A DNA stretch of 64,000 nucleotides from Polychytrium aggregatum (GCF_025602895.1 NW_026516236.1:186001-250000), one strand, 5' to 3'; positions 1-12,380 are shown, counted from the stretch's first letter. Program-made: numbers and translations. The notes: generated by a model not told the origin, from the sequence alone.

Positions 1-1212
1 CGGTCAGCTGTGGGTGAACACCGACAGGCGCGGTGAAGTGTCGCCGAACCGCAGACTCGAGCACACGGATTGCTTGTGTGGCTTTGGTGCGTTGAAATGA
101 TGTCGATCGACGCTGGTACTGTTGCGATGGAGTTGAAGTTGACTGATGAGGTACAACGGAACGGACACCTACGGATATGAATCCATTGACGTTGTCCGGT
201 GCTGTCCAGTGCTGTCCAGTGCTGTCTGGTGCTGTCCAGTGCTGTCTGGTGCTGTCTGGTGCTGTCTGGTGCTGTCTGGTGCTGTCCCCCATTATTCGAC
301 CTGCCCGCTGTAACGGATCCTCTGCCGATCTTGTCCTCGCAGCCACAGCGACAGTGCCAGAGAAGCATGCCCGCACAGCCCGCGCTGTTGATACAAGATG
401 CAGAGCCTGTACATCCCCGTGTGCAGGTCGAATGGACAGACCGCGAGCAAGACGGGCTTGTCTTTTGCAGACTTGTCAGCATTTGCGCCTTGCTGCCTCG
501 GCCTTGCGCGAACCCGCCCGGCTCGGCAAAGGGCCAACTCGAGGCTGTGTCACCAGAGTGGCGTGCCGTGGCTGGTTTCATTTGTCTCCCACGGCTGGCT
601 TCGACAGCCCACCCGAAATCGAAACAGCCCGAGACTCGCTTCGTTCTGAGGGCGCTGCGTGTATTGGCAAGTCCAGTGTTAGCAAAAAACAAAAGCAATA
701 AAAACAATAAAAAGAAAAGGTCGCAATCGTCCTCGGGAAAACAGAGCGGCCCGTTTCGTCGGGTGGGCGCTTGTTGTTCGCTTGGCTTCATAGTCGTGGG
801 ATGTATTGTGCTTGGAGCAACCTCGCATTCTGGTGCCTTGCGGTTGTGCTGCTTCTTTCTTTCGTCCGGTCCGTTGTGCAAAATCGCTTGCGTCCACCTT
901 GCCGCACGAATCTACTTGCGTCTGCTGGATGCTCAAGATCTCGCGGTCCGCTGGTGAGGAGAAACATGGGCTGTCCCAGATCGAGGCTGCTCATCTTTCT
1001 GTTATGGCGGCATATTCGTGGTTCAGTGCACAAATCCCGCCGCTTGAGCTACAAGGTTGAGTGGCGAGATTGGCACAACAGACTTGCATGGTTGGTGCGC
1101 GCCAAGACGAAACAGCTTGCAGGTGGCTTGGTATCGGCAACATCGCGGCCGCAACGCAGGGGCATCATTCGTGAACGAGGAATCGAGAGCTCGCGGCAGC
1201 CGGGAGACGGCT
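1..1212. other. Window edge to CFIm68-like gene: no gene recognised
   Basis: No reading frame here resembles a known family; open frames on both strands are overlapping shadows without consistent splice sites. The stretch holds a decamer tandem repeat (listed separately) and an A-rich patch near 682-720. It probably contains the 3' flank of the CFIm68-like gene that ends at 1213. Confidence 0.4.
190..291. repeat. Decamer minisatellite
   Basis: About nine to ten tandem copies of a 10-bp unit alternating between gctgtccagt and gctgtctggt. A 10-bp unit shifts reading frame every copy, so all three frames stay open across it; this explains the long but meaningless open frames nearby. Confidence 0.85.
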
Positions 1213-4200
1213 TCAGTAGCGCATGTACGGGCCCCCGTACCGGTTGCCGCCAGAATGCTGTCCGTCGGTGTGCTGTCCGAACCGAACAGGTCCGCCGCCG
1301 TTGGATCGCCTGTCGGCCGACCCGTAGCTGCTGTTCATCCCGTATCCGGCACCGCTGCCGCCGGCGCCGTATAGCATCGGCATCATTTCCGGGTTGATGG
1401 CCGGGCCAGCAGCGCCCATGCCGCCACTCATCATCATCATGCCTGGTCCGGCTGGGCTCATCCCGATTCCGCCCATGCCGACCCCCATGGTCGTCGCACC
1501 CATCATCAGGGCGGGGTTCATCATGGCCATCATGGCCCCGCCTGCGTTGTTGCCACCGGTGCGATTGTAGCCCATAGGCCCATATCCGCCGCTGTTGCCG
1601 CCGCTGTTGCTGCCGCGGGAGAATCCTCCGTAGGCCCCGGTGTGGCCCATGCCCATCATGTTGCCGGCGCCGGCTTGATTCTGGTAGGGCTGGTTGTGGT
1701 GGCCGTAGTTGTGGCCGCCGCTGCCGGAGCTTTCCTTGTTGGCTTGGTGCTGTTCATTTTTGGCCAGCAAGCGGAAGGGGTATCCCTTGAAGGTGTCTAC
1801 AAACTTGACGCTGGCCTTCTTTCCGTGGATCTGGCTGCTCACCGCAAGCACAGTGTCCAAGCAATTTCAGCAACAGAGGTGCGATCGTACACGGTTCAAT
1901 CGAGCAGAGTGCAATTCAGTGGGACGTCATTAGCTCGTTCGCTTCAGCACCTTCCGTCGCTGGTGCAGCGTCGTGGCGACTGCCTGAAGCTTCGTAGGCT
2001 GTGTGCTATCGCCTCTGGACGTTCACATTGAGCAAAGGGCAATAAAAAAGAATGGCCTACCGCTGCTCCACAAAGGACTTGAACCCGGCCGCGGCCTGAT
2101 GGGTCTTGAACTCCAGATAGGCGATTCCGCGGGACTTGCCGTTGGCTTTGTGCTCGTAGAACAGGATCTCCTTCGACACAAGATCGTCGGACAGACCGGC
2201 TTCGCTCACGACGCCCTTCATATCCTGATCCGTCGTCCACTGACAGCGGAACGGCGGGTTGCGCACGGAGAACAAAAGCCTGAGTGGTAGTCCGCAATCG
2301 CATACATGCCGCGACTGCCACGGAACCCACAGCATCGCACGGCCCTGTGCGACATTGCACTGCGTCGTCGATTGCTGTTGGGGGTGGGGAGGAGCTCACG
2401 ATAACGTCCAAGCGTCCGTTGCAAGCACTTGAGCCCCGTCAAAGTCGTCAAGGGCCCGGGCCAGACAAATATCAAACCGAGGCAAAATGAGACAGCACTT
2501 GCTTCGACCGGCCACCGCGAACGTCCTTACCCACGCAAGCTCCGAGACGTATAAGGCGCGCTGGTAGCTTGAGCGAGAGTTGCTTGAACCACTGGTTCCC
2601 TGGGACACGCCAGGCTTGTTGGAAGATGAGCCCGAGACATCGGGCTTGCCGCGCTTCCGCTCAGCCGAGGACTGGGTCGATTCGATCGGGTGGCCTATGA
2701 CCGGACATTCGCATGGTCGGATCGTGATCTCGGCGGTATCAGCGACGGAGGCGTGTACAATCCTTGGCAGACCCTGCTGAAGAAAGAATAATCTTCAAGG
2801 GCCAAAGCAGAGCCAGCTGCTTACCTTGATCTTTTGGGGTTTCAGATTCGTTCCGAGTTTGGGCTTTCGGTACATCCTTATCGGATGCTGGCTCGGAGGC
2901 TTCGGGCTGCAAGTTGGTCTGGTTGAGATTCGACGACTTTGGTGTTGGAAGGAGGGAGGAGTAGAGGTTGGGAGGGAGGATAGAAAGCAATGGGAATGGG
3001 TGACGGTCCAGGAGCCAGAGCGTGAATCGGGTTATTGGCGCGATATATTATTGATTTGTTACGCGGATTCGTACATGCACCCGTTGGTCGGAGGGACGAG
3101 AGTGGAGCGAAGAAGGAAGGAAGGAGAGTCGCGTTAGAAGTACATGAGTAACAAACGACAAGAGAGGGGGGGGAGCGAGTGGATTCACAACGAACAGGCC
3201 GGTGTCATTGGCAGACATCAATAGGTCAACAGGCGGACAGACGGACAGACGGACGGACACACACCAGAAAGCAAACACCCAGCAACAAACGAAGGAATAA
3301 AGACCACCCAGCGTTACAAGACATCCAGAGAGCATATAATGGCACAGTCGATGCAGCACATGAGATACCGCACAACAAGCACAAAGGAAGCAAGCCAGCC
3401 AGAAAGTGACGGCGCCGTGCGTACAAACAACCAAGCACCAAAGACATAGTCGAGCCACCAGGGAAGCGATGGATGAGAGAGGTCAACAAACCGTCGGGGG
3501 AGGCCACAGTACAAAGGTCAAGGCCAACATGAAGCCCCCGAGTCCGGCCAGGTTCGGCAAGGATGGGAGTACGAAGTGACATGTGAGAAATGCGGGTTGT
3601 ACGGACGAGCGAAATCATTGATCCTGTTTGCAATCTCGAGGAGGTAGGCGGAGCTGGGACGGGTGCATTCAGCAGAGGAATGTGCGGCCAATGGCGTCGA
3701 GGGCAGGTTTGGCACTTGGGTGACAGCCGCCTGGACTCAAGATCCTGTCATCTCCGCGGACTATCCAGTCGAGCCACAAGCCACATCCAAAGCATATCTG
3801 AAACACGTTTGACAGGTCAAAGATATCGAGCCCATCTTGGGGAGCCAAGCCACAAGCCTGCCACTGTGGACCATAGCCGCTGCTCGAGCCAGTCGAGCAA
3901 GTCTTGGGCTAGTCCTGAATAAGTCCCAACGGCTTGGAAGATGTATGATCTCACAGGTTCCTCTTTCCGGGCCTGCTGTGCGGCGATGGCAGTCGAGATA
4001 TGCGACGATCTTGGAAACGCCGCTGCCTCAGTCGCTGCGACCATGCTGAGGATCGAGTCGATTGGGTATGCAGTCGGTGGCTGAGTATTACCTCTCCATG
4101 CGTGGAGGCATGGAGCTACAACAGCAGAGTGGATTGCCTCGTCTTTATCTCATCAGCCAGACCGGAGGCACGATGCTTGGCGAATCGGAGCCACTCGGTA

Positions 4201-4611
4201 TCTAACAACACAGTCATGTCGATATGGCCTGGCTGGAATTCAGTGGCGATGGCCACTATGGATCGAGCACGTCCAAGCCAGGAGCGATCCAACGGACTCA
4301 AGGCCGGGCAACAAGACGACGTGATGGCAGCGGTCGTTGGGTATTGACTGCATATTCAGCGAAAGGCAAGGGGGAAAGCGCACAAGGAGAACAGGGCTGC
4401 CCAAGCGGCACCGTCGGGCGACACAGCAGAGACAGCCGGCGAGAAGAGTACCGGGAGGCCCAGCTGATTCCCGACAGAACGACGCAGGAGACATGGCAAA
4501 TCAGGAGGTGGCCAAGGGACGACTTACAAAATCGTGGCCAGGGGATTCGCTCTTGATTTTGTGGTACTCCTCCTCTTCTTCGCCGTAGAGATCAAACACC
4601 TCTTCGTCCAT
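1213..4611 (-). CDS. CFIm68/CPSF6-like RRM protein, pre-mRNA 3' processing
   Basis: Resembles the large subunit of cleavage factor Im, which helps choose poly(A) sites in the nucleus. The best model joins complement 4528..4611, 2825..2936, 2531..2694, 2061..2239 and 1213..1834; all phases agree and give 386 residues. The 28-residue first exon is acidic (VFDLYGEEEEEY), like the DLYDDV segment of CPSF6/7. The RRM starts ALYVSELAWWTTDQDM, close to the family LYVGNLTWWTTDxxL, and keeps the ANGKSRG match to RANGQSKG. The C-terminal exon is rich in Gly, Met and Asn rather than the Pro and Arg of animals. Donors are gtaagt, gtaagc, gtaagg and gtaggc. The RRM exons are firm. The acidic exon is inferred, because it needs an intron of about 1.6 kb, and the acceptor at 2694/2695 has a weak pyrimidine tract; a shorter start at 2875 is possible. 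It diverges from the gene at 5099 across 487 bp. Confidence 0.75.
3518..4350 (-). other. Possible small nested gene in first intron, unresolved
   Basis: On the minus strand inside the long first intron of the CFIm68-like gene, three stretches read like protein: 4116..4301, 3817..3990 (after a possible acceptor at cgccgcacagcag) and 3518..3715. I recognise no family and found no phase-consistent chain with a start codon. They may be remnants, an unannotated small gene or chance. Confidence 0.2.
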
Positions 4612-5098
4612 TGTCGATACGGGGGGGTGCACAGTGTTGCAAGGGTAGGCGAGAGCGGGACTAGCCAAGGGCAAGGAGCTCTGTGGGATGGGAGATGAGA
4701 TGAGACAGGACGAGGGGGGGCCGGGAAGAGATGGGATGGTGGGTTGGTTGGATTGAAAAGCTGGTGGTCGAGGGGCGTGTGGCGTTGGAGGGAGCGAGGA
4801 CACGGGCGAGGGCAGCGACAGCAGCGAGAGCACAGTGGCTGTGTGGCGAGACACAGCCGAGATACAGCCGAGACACAGCCGAGGCGATGCGGTCACATGG
4901 GCGGTCACGCGGGCAGCCAGGCGGTTCCGTGGCGCGGGGTTCTGGAAGTCCCGCACAGAACGGCTGCGCACAAGCGCGTGCCGCTGCGCACGGCCGCCTT
5001 GCCTGCCGGACTCGCGCGACCCCTCGTCCTTGTCGGCTTCCCCTGGATCTTCCCTGCAGCCGCACATCTCGCCACATCGGACTCCTCCCCCCGCAGAT

Positions 5099-6757
5099 AT
5101 GGGCAAGAAGGATTTCAAGAAGGGTCGCTACGCGAACGCCGGCAGGTACGCAGATGCATCCATGAACCATCGATGCATGCCCCCCCCCACCATGGACTGC
5201 TCTGGAGGCACCTCCCTTGACACTCGCTCTTTCTCTCACCCCTCTCTTCCCCTGCCTCCCTCGTCCTATCCGCGTGATTTACATTCGCGTGCTGAGTGAC
5301 CAAATCTCAACCAGTTTCGCACCCGACTCGCTCTCGTTCATCACCCCGCTCGACGTGCGCAAAGCCTTCAGAGCGACCAAGAAGAATACTGGGAAACATC
5401 CAACCCCAAGGCTCCCTCCCGCGAGCCCTCCGACAACGACAGTGACGATAGCGATGGCGACGATGGCGACGATGACGGTGATGACGACAATGGTAACCAC
5501 GATCGCAAGCGCAGCGATGGCACTTTGAGCCACGACGGACCCATCGAGTCTTTCTCGGGTCTCGGCCACAGCATGTTGTCGGCCAGCCCCGTGTCCAGCT
5601 CACATCCATCGTATCTCAAGTACGATCCTGAGCTCGGCGACCCAACATCGCTCCGCAACCGCCAGGCGTATCTGCCCGCAGCCCTGAACATCGACCGGGA
5701 CAGAGGCTCCAATTTGAACCGTCGCTCGGCTCAACCCCGCTCCAACGCTGCGAGCCAACATGATGATCTGGACGGCTCGCGCGATCAGCCCAAGCCCACC
5801 CGGCTGCCTTCAGACCGCAAGCACTCCGCCGCCAAGGCCAGCAGCGCTCGTTCTGCTGCTCCAAGAGACCTCGCCAAACAGTCGGTCGCGGCCGGCTATG
5901 ATGCCGAGGACGAAGCCCACGCCGAGGTGATCCAGCGACAGAGGCGCCCCATGTCCGCGTCTCAAGCCGAGCCCACAGAGGTTTCCGAGCCCGAGTCTGC
6001 AGGCTTAGTTCGTCAGCAAAAGCGAAACCCGGCCTCGCAGCATCGACAGAGCGCACAGCATGAGCACCGTGAGCAAGCTGAAGAGCAAGTTCAATTCAAT
6101 GCATCGCCAAAGCGTGGCAAGAGTCCCTCGCCCCAGCGCTCACTGCTGGCCAAAGCCCATGTTCAAAAGCCCAAGAGCCCTGTCCATGGCTCACAAACCG
6201 GCAGCGACGACCCAGTCTACGTCGCTCGCTCCCGTGCCGATCAGCCCAAGCCCTTCGCAGCGAACGAGGATCCTGACGACGACGGGTACTACGGCGACCG
6301 AGATTCCCGGGATGTCTCGACAACCGTCGCAGGCGGGACCAACATCCCCCGCTACCCAAGCCACGACGCCGACCTCGATGATTCGCCCGGCCTGAACCCG
6401 AGCGCCTCGGAGACTCTCAAGCCTCGCAAGCCAGCGCTCACTGCTCGCCAGAAGCGAACGGGTGACTCTACCTCGTCTCCGGCCCGCCCGGCCAGCGCCA
6501 ATCAGGTTCGAAAGAAGAAGCGGATCGTCGGAAAGAATCACGGCCACCAAGATATCGACTCTTCCATGCGCAAGCTGGCCCAAAAGATCGAAAAAACGTC
6601 CATTGTGGCCTCTCCAGGTCGCGGAAACACACGAACACTCGCTCATTCTTCAAATCTGGCTCCATCCCCGCTCGATGGTCTCGCAGTTGGGCACAATGAC
6701 ATCTCAAATGACGAGGAAAATCGTTTCAAGGATATCCCGGCAGATATCCTGTGCTGA
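5099..6757 (+). CDS. Unknown basic/acidic low-complexity protein
   Basis: I do not recognise this protein. A 47-nt first exon (5099..5145, MGKKDFKKGRYANAG, ending CAG|gtacgc) precedes a long open frame ending at 6757. That frame carries an Asp/Gly run (about 5445-5500), then a long Ser-, Pro-, Gln- and Lys-rich stretch, and ends in a short segment with a possible helix (SMRKLAQKIEKTS). The first exon joins in phase to DSLSFITPLDVRKAF (acceptor near 5313), yet the acidic main frame is offset from it by one base near 5365-5410. Either a short intron (gtgcgc..aag, about 55 nt), a frameshift or an assembly error lies there. It looks largely disordered; its location in the cell is unknown. Confidence 0.55.
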
Positions 6758-7552
6758 TTGCCATGCTCTGCACCGATTGATGTGTTGGGCACCAGCGCCA
6801 TATCCCGTGCCGATCGAGATTGTGCTCGTTTGCATTCGATGTCCATGTTTATGTCCCACTACAGACTGCCGCTGTCATTTCTTGGTGGGAGGAGGGCTCA
6901 ATCATAATGCGCCAATGCTTTCATAAACCACAGGTGATATCATTCTCAACCGCACTCTGTAGCAGCAAATCAGCATAAAGTGACATGGTATGGCAGGGTC
7001 GATTGTGGAGATCGGAGGAAAACCCGAGGTCTCTACTCGAAGTTGACCGATTTCATGGAATAATAGCTCTGTTGGATGCAAGCCACTCATATTACGCCGA
7101 TATATGGAGTAGGGAGGGTCACCCGTTTGCTTATGTGTTGAGTGTATAGGGACTTTGTCCAAACGATGAGATCAGCGAGTCTGTACTTAGGGTCGTGACG
7201 GCAGCCGCAGCGGATGTATGAGGCATACTGCGTGCATTGGAGCCATACCAGCATTGGCTTGGATAGCATATCCGCCAATGAAACAGAGTCAATCCCTCCA
7301 CCCGACGAGTTCTGCCTGCAGATATCGGCTAAGCACCAATGTATTTGCGACCAAAGAAAGCTGTCATGGGCTGCAAACCCCGGGCTGCCTACTTCGCGGT
7401 GTGAGTGCGACTGTACTGGAATGCCTTCAATCCGCCAAGTCGACTGTCTTGAACGATCGGATGCTGGCTCGGTCGTCCTGTTGGGTCGACGGGAGAGTTA
7501 CGCACAGTCGGGCAAACGAAGGAGTGCACGACATGCCTCTCACAACCAGCTT
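6758..7552. other. Intergenic, convergent 3' ends
   Basis: This lies between the stop of the 5099 gene (+) and the stop of the membrane-protein gene (-). It is less GC-rich than the neighbouring genes, has no convincing frame, and is presumably the two 3' untranslated regions. Confidence 0.5.
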
Positions 7553-10465
7553 TCACTGCCGACGACCTCTCAAGATGTGCCTCACCTGCTGGGCCCTCTT
7601 CTCTATGGCGAGGGTTGGATGCTGTGGAACCCCTTTGCCAGCAGGGATGAGATCGGTGTCATCCCAGTCCTCGCCAAGGTCGACCGAGTTGGTCCGGCGG
7701 TAGGCCGAGAACATGGACATGGCTCTGTCACGCAGCCCCCGTCGTTGGCCCATGCCATTGGTATTTTCGAGTGCCCATTCCAGGCCAAGCTCCGGGTCCA
7801 GGGCCAAGTCCAAGTTTGAATTGTGAGCATCATCATTGACGACGCTGCTTCCCACGACTTGCATTTCTGACCCTTCGGTGCTGTTCTGGCTGGATGCATG
7901 ACCATCGCTCGAGCCTCTGGAAAAGAGGGTCGAGATCGAGAACCGTGGATCCCCAGTTTTTGCCGGGGGTCTTTGAGAGGTCCGCTGGGAGCTTTGCCTC
8001 GAGACCTGTGCGGGTGGCGAGCCTGGTTTGAAGGAATCTTGATGTGGCTGTCGAGTCGAAGAGGATCGGACCTGTCTATAGCGATGAACCGAGTAGATGG
8101 CCGCAATGCAGCAAAGCCCTGGTGGATGTGGATGGCAGTAAGCACAAATGGCTTGATGCTGAATCGAACGGGTCTGTGGAATGACCCATTGGCATCGAAC
8201 ATAGTTTTCGACGAAACCGCATCGGCGCATAGTGTACCCCCGATGGCTCACGAGTCTGTCGTACCTCCTACCACGACGATGCTAGAGCCAAGTCCGACGA
8301 TGGGAAGAGCACTCGGCCCAGGCGCGGGGACACTGGAAGGGTCAGATTCATGGGCATCCAGATCGACAAACAACGAGCTGTTCGTCCGGGCTGTCTCGGC
8401 CAAGAGCGGAGTGCTGGGCGACTCTTGGGGAGCCGAGGATGGCCCGGTAGATACCAAGCCCTCCGATGGACTGGGAGATGCTTGAAGGTTGTCGGTCGGA
8501 ATGGAGATACCCACAGCGGCATCGGTTGGATGAGACAGACTCAGTTGGTCGAGTGTTTGACGTGAACTCGAGACGAACATTTCGGCCTCTGATGAGGCAG
8601 GGATGTAATGGCTGGATTCGGTACCAGTAACAGACAGCGCCGTTGGGGTAATCGACAGCGCAACAGTCGACGAAGCCAATGCGAGCGAGGGCTCGGGCAA
8701 CATCGACGACCACGATGCGGATATTACCGTTGGCGTTGGGTTGATATTGCTCGAGGTTGTCTCGCAAGCTGAATCAACGACACATGTGCCGTTGGGAAAC
8801 CTGTCCGAGAGCACCTTTTGCAGATCCCAGGACCGGCCTGTGACATCGACTGGCCGATAAAAAGCATCGGGACCGCACTCATCTTGGGCCTGGCCGCTTC
8901 CGAAGCCATCTGGCTGCAGCAGAAACTGGGCAGCCAGATGGCATTCGCTGCATTCGGCATCGAAACAACCGAAGCTGTATATCCAGGAGAATGAGCCGTT
9001 GTCGCTGGAGAGTGTCGCCCTGGTGCTGAGAGCATATATAGACTGGGATCCGACGCCAACACCGACACCATCACCGATACCGATACCACGGATGCGAGGC
9101 GAGAGCAGGGTGCAGGCAGGATAGATCGGAACATCCTCGGCCGTGTAAGCATGCGATAGCGGCCCCAGCAGCGACGACAGTGACGATGGCGATTGAGTCG
9201 AGTTTCCAGCGCATGTGGCTTGGATAAAGGTTGATGTGCCAAGTACATCTGCGATCCCACTGACACATCGTCAAGGACAAAGCAGAAAGTCAGCCAAACC
9301 GAGTATATCGACACAGATTCGGCAATCAGAAAGCAATACCCTTGCAAATACCAGGGTCCTAACTCTCGGCTGCTGCCTCCTGGCAGCATCCACGATCGTA
9401 TCGCAAGTACTTTGGAGCGCCAGCAGGGCTGCCCACAGATCCAGCTGCTCACCTTATCCAGCCGTCGTCGCCCGTTGCTCGGTAGTCACAAAAGGTGTGG
9501 TCGTTGTTGATCCACACAACATCCTGCACCGTGCAGTTGGTCGAGCACGTCGGGTCCGGGCATGTTGAGAAGACGATGGTCGTCTGGTTGGCGGAGTAGA
9601 GACCAAACCAGTTCCCTCCAGGCTCGTCGAACAGTGGCAGGCAGTGGTTTGTCGGAGCCGAATAGGCATTGAGGTGAGAGACGAACGAGTGTGGAGACGA
9701 GGCGACAGCGGCATTGGGCCATGGCGAGACCGAGTCTGAGAAGTTGAGGCAGCTGCTGTTGCTCAAGCCAACGAGCTCAAGCCCAAACTTGACGATCAGG
9801 GAGGGTGCGCTGGCCTCGGCGCTGATGATGGATGCGGAGGCCATATGGTGCTAGTGGGCGAGAAACGTTCGATGATCTGTTGGAAGCAAGTGGCGAGATC
9901 AGCAGATCGAAGCAACGACAGCGGCCCGAGAAATCCCAGGACGGCAGAGGCTCGGCGGGCGGCTCTGGCAGGCGGGCTGCTGTCGCCCTCGTCTGCATGG
10001 GACGGACGGCGGGAGACGGCATGTCCGGTTTGGTCTGGGCCGCATCAGAGCCGGCGGCTGAGCGAATCCAAAAAGCGCTGTTGTGGCCGAAGGGACCTGC
10101 GGCCAGTTCGCCCCGGGCAGATGAGAGAGCCTCCGGCATTCGGCAAAGACGACGGGGCTGACGGAAGTTCGGGACTGAGTGCATGGTGTTCGCAAGGACA
10201 TGTTGCACGGCGCTGCGCTGGGTTGCTCGCCGTCGTCGATGCTGGCCGTTGCCGTGAATGCCGCCCGGGCATCAATGGAGGTCGACCAGTCGCTCCTGGC
10301 CCGCTATTTCTGGCCTTGAGTGCCGCCGCAGCCCCAGACCGTCCTTGGGCAAGTGGGCGGCGACCATGGCGGAAGGACATCTTCGGCGTTCGTGGATGTG
10401 GTTGACAAAGTTGCAGCCACAGAGATCACCAGGACAGTGCAGACCACTTGCGGCCAACTGCACAT
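7553..10465 (-). CDS. Single-pass surface membrane protein, family unknown
   Basis: I recognise no family. Solid exons are complement 9453..9844, 8265..9259 and 7553..8118, all in phase. The ectodomain has several Cys and N-glycosylation sites (SNSSC, NGTC), then a long Ser/Thr-rich stalk. One membrane span is assembled across an intron (SSIVVVGG joined to LCCIAAIY), followed by a basic stop-transfer HRYRQ. The cytosolic tail is rich in Ser, Gln and Arg. From the ATG at 9844 it gives 650 residues but no signal peptide. A signal-peptide-like exon starts at ATG 10465 (MCSWPQVVCTVLVISVAATL) and probably belongs to this gene, but I could not fix the joins between 9845 and 10304. It diverges from the gene at 10790. 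Confidence 0.6.
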
Positions 10466-10789
10466 CGCTGCTCTCCGCAGCTGGGTCAATCGCTCTCCAC
10501 AACAGTTGCTCCTGTCTGCTGCTGATCGCATGGCTGGTTTGCCTTGCCGGCGAGCACGAAAGGCGAGAGAGGCCTGGTCGCTGGCGATTGGACAGTATTG
10601 GAGCCTGGGATCGCGTGAAGGAGTACAGCAAGAGCACACTATTGCAGAGTGGCAGCCCAAGAGCGTCGCTTCTGCGCTGGAATCCGTCACTACCGAGGGG
10701 GGCATTCGCTCGTCAGGACTATAAACTGAAGGACGGCTCTCCGTCTGGCCAGAGGGTCGTTTCTCGGTTGTCGATGCAGCGCCGGCTCC
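10466..10789. promoter_or_regulatory. Shared 5' region of two membrane-protein genes
   Basis: These 324 bp separate the presumed start at 10465 (-) from the start at 10790 (+), so both promoters must lie here or overlap the genes. No specific motif is claimed. Confidence 0.3.
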
Positions 10790-11526
10790 ATGTTGGCTCC
10801 CAAAGATTCGTCGTTCCCAGCCGCGCTCCAGGCTCTGCGAAATAGCCCTGCCCGTCTCACCATCACCACATCAGGGACAGCACTGCTGGTGCTCCTGGCG
10901 ACCCTCGGTTCAACTCCTGGCAGTCTGGCCCTCTCGCTGGAGAAACGAGATAAGTTTGGTAAGCACTCTCCTGTCGGGATGCGGAATGCGGGCTCGGGAA
11001 TGTCCACTTGGAGTTGCTCCTCGCTCCTCGCCTCGTCACAACATCCACCAAGTGCTTGCCATCCAAGCCGAGTTGTGCTGAGATCGCCGTCGAGAGCCGC
11101 CTGTGGTGGCTGGGTCGAGTGACACCCCTGGACGAGAGGGTATCGGTTGTTGTCCTATCGCCAGCCTCGGCGTGATTGCCGGTGACTTCTGTACGATTCC
11201 AAGCACTTTGACGAAACGCTGATCCGCCACTCCGCCTCGTTGCAGAGAACATGGGTCTCAACGTGTGGGCGATCGTCGCTTGCATCGTGACCATGATCAT
11301 AGGATGCCTACGATGTGCCTACATCAGCCAGAAGAACAGGATGATGCTTGCCGATGGCACCCGTGCCGCAGAAATATGCATCGAACTAGGCCCCGATGGC
11401 GAGATGTCGTCGAGCCCAGAGCGGACTGAGCCTTTGCCACCATACTCGCCGAGACTTCAGCCGACACCCAGTCAGGCGAACCTAAGCATAGCCGTCCCTG
11501 CGCCTGCATACGAGCCCCCGAAGTGA
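10790..11526 (+). CDS. Small membrane protein with Pro-rich PPxY-type tail
   Basis: Model: 10790..10958, 11083..11181, 11246..11526, phases consistent. Exon 1 has a hydrophobic stretch (TSGTALLVLLATLG) that could be a signal peptide or anchor. Exon 2 holds a short segment with paired Cys (GIGCCPIASLGVIA). Exon 3 opens with a clear membrane span (LNVWAIVACIVTMIIGCL) and then a cytosolic tail with EPLPPYSP and APAYEPPK, of the kind WW domains bind. Total about 182 residues. Donors are gtaagc and gtgact. The acceptor of exon 2 was chosen because the nearer one runs into a stop. Family unknown; a small adaptor-type surface protein is a guess. Confidence 0.6.
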
Positions 11527-12138
11527 CCAGCCCGTCCCTGGCTCGCCCACGATTTGCCGAGTTCCTGAAACATGCGATCAACCCATCCTCTTCTCGCCCG
11601 ACGATGACGGCTTGGATCCGAGTCTTCTCCCTCTTTACATCAAGCATGCCTCAGCTGAGTGTTTCGGTACCGAGCCGATGCACAGAGTCTTGGAGGCGAA
11701 GGCCCACTTGGTTGCCGGAATGTCGCTCTGAAGCACAAAGTGGGGCATACCGTCCCAGAATGACCAGCGACTGGGCTTGTTTGACCACTCCGATTATGTC
11801 TGTAATTTTGAGTTGCTCTCCATCTTGAGTTATGATTTGTGATTTGTGGTCCCACCTTGATCTTTTATGTTATTTTCGAGGCCCCGATGTGGCGGGGCGG
11901 CCTATCTATGTTTTTGCGTCCGTTCTGCCTTTTGTACTTTTACTGAACTGCAATCAATCAAGAATCCTTGTGAGAAGGATCGCCCGATGATCTGAATACT
12001 GAGTGACATTTATAACATAGCATGCCCAAGGTGCTCGCTGCGGGCTCACTGACGCCTCCAGTGGAGGCAGAATTGCCGTCGCTATCGGGAGTATGACCGG
12101 GTAACAATCAATACGAGCTGGCGATAGGCTGATTACAA
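11527..12138. other. Intergenic
   Basis: No gene seen. It holds the 3' flank of the small membrane protein, runs up to the left inverted-repeat arm, and contains a short GC hairpin-like patch (ccccgatgtggcgggg) near 11882. Confidence 0.45.
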
Positions 12139-12193
12139 CGATTCACTCGGTGGCAGGCTGGGAGATGGGGTAATTGGACACGTGGAACGGAGG

Positions 12194-12245
12194 ATGCATG
12201 AGATGCACATGAGATGCAAATGAGATGCACATGAGATGCACAGGA
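12194..12245. repeat. 11-bp tandem repeat in left arm
   Basis: About four to five copies of gagatgcacat or gagatgcaaat. The right arm (29571..29636) carries two more copies, which accounts for the 22-nt length difference between the arms. Confidence 0.85.
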
Positions 12246-12380
12246 CAGCACCACATCGCACGACAGTCAGTGCGGCGGGGTATCCTGTGGTGGGGAAACA
12301 AATGCAAGTGCCGACTCGCTCGTTGCCATCATCGACAGTCCGTGCGGCGTCATGTACTGTGATGGAGTAAACTGCCGCAA

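Noticed and set aside
190-290. Decamer tandem repeat as a CRISPR array or telomere
   Set aside because: The units are contiguous without spacers and the motif is unlike telomeric repeats; the setting is eukaryotic.
2580-2790. Plus-strand frame ending DGGVYNPWQTLLKKE
   Set aside because: Protein-like to the eye, but it lies antisense to a CFIm68-like exon with good splice sites and has no start codon.
9060-9230. An apparent signal peptide (MRWKLDSIAIVTVVAAG) inside the membrane-protein gene
   Set aside because: It is out of frame with the flanking exons. The alternative frame (IADVLGTSTFIQATCAGNST) joins both sides in phase and fits an ectodomain.
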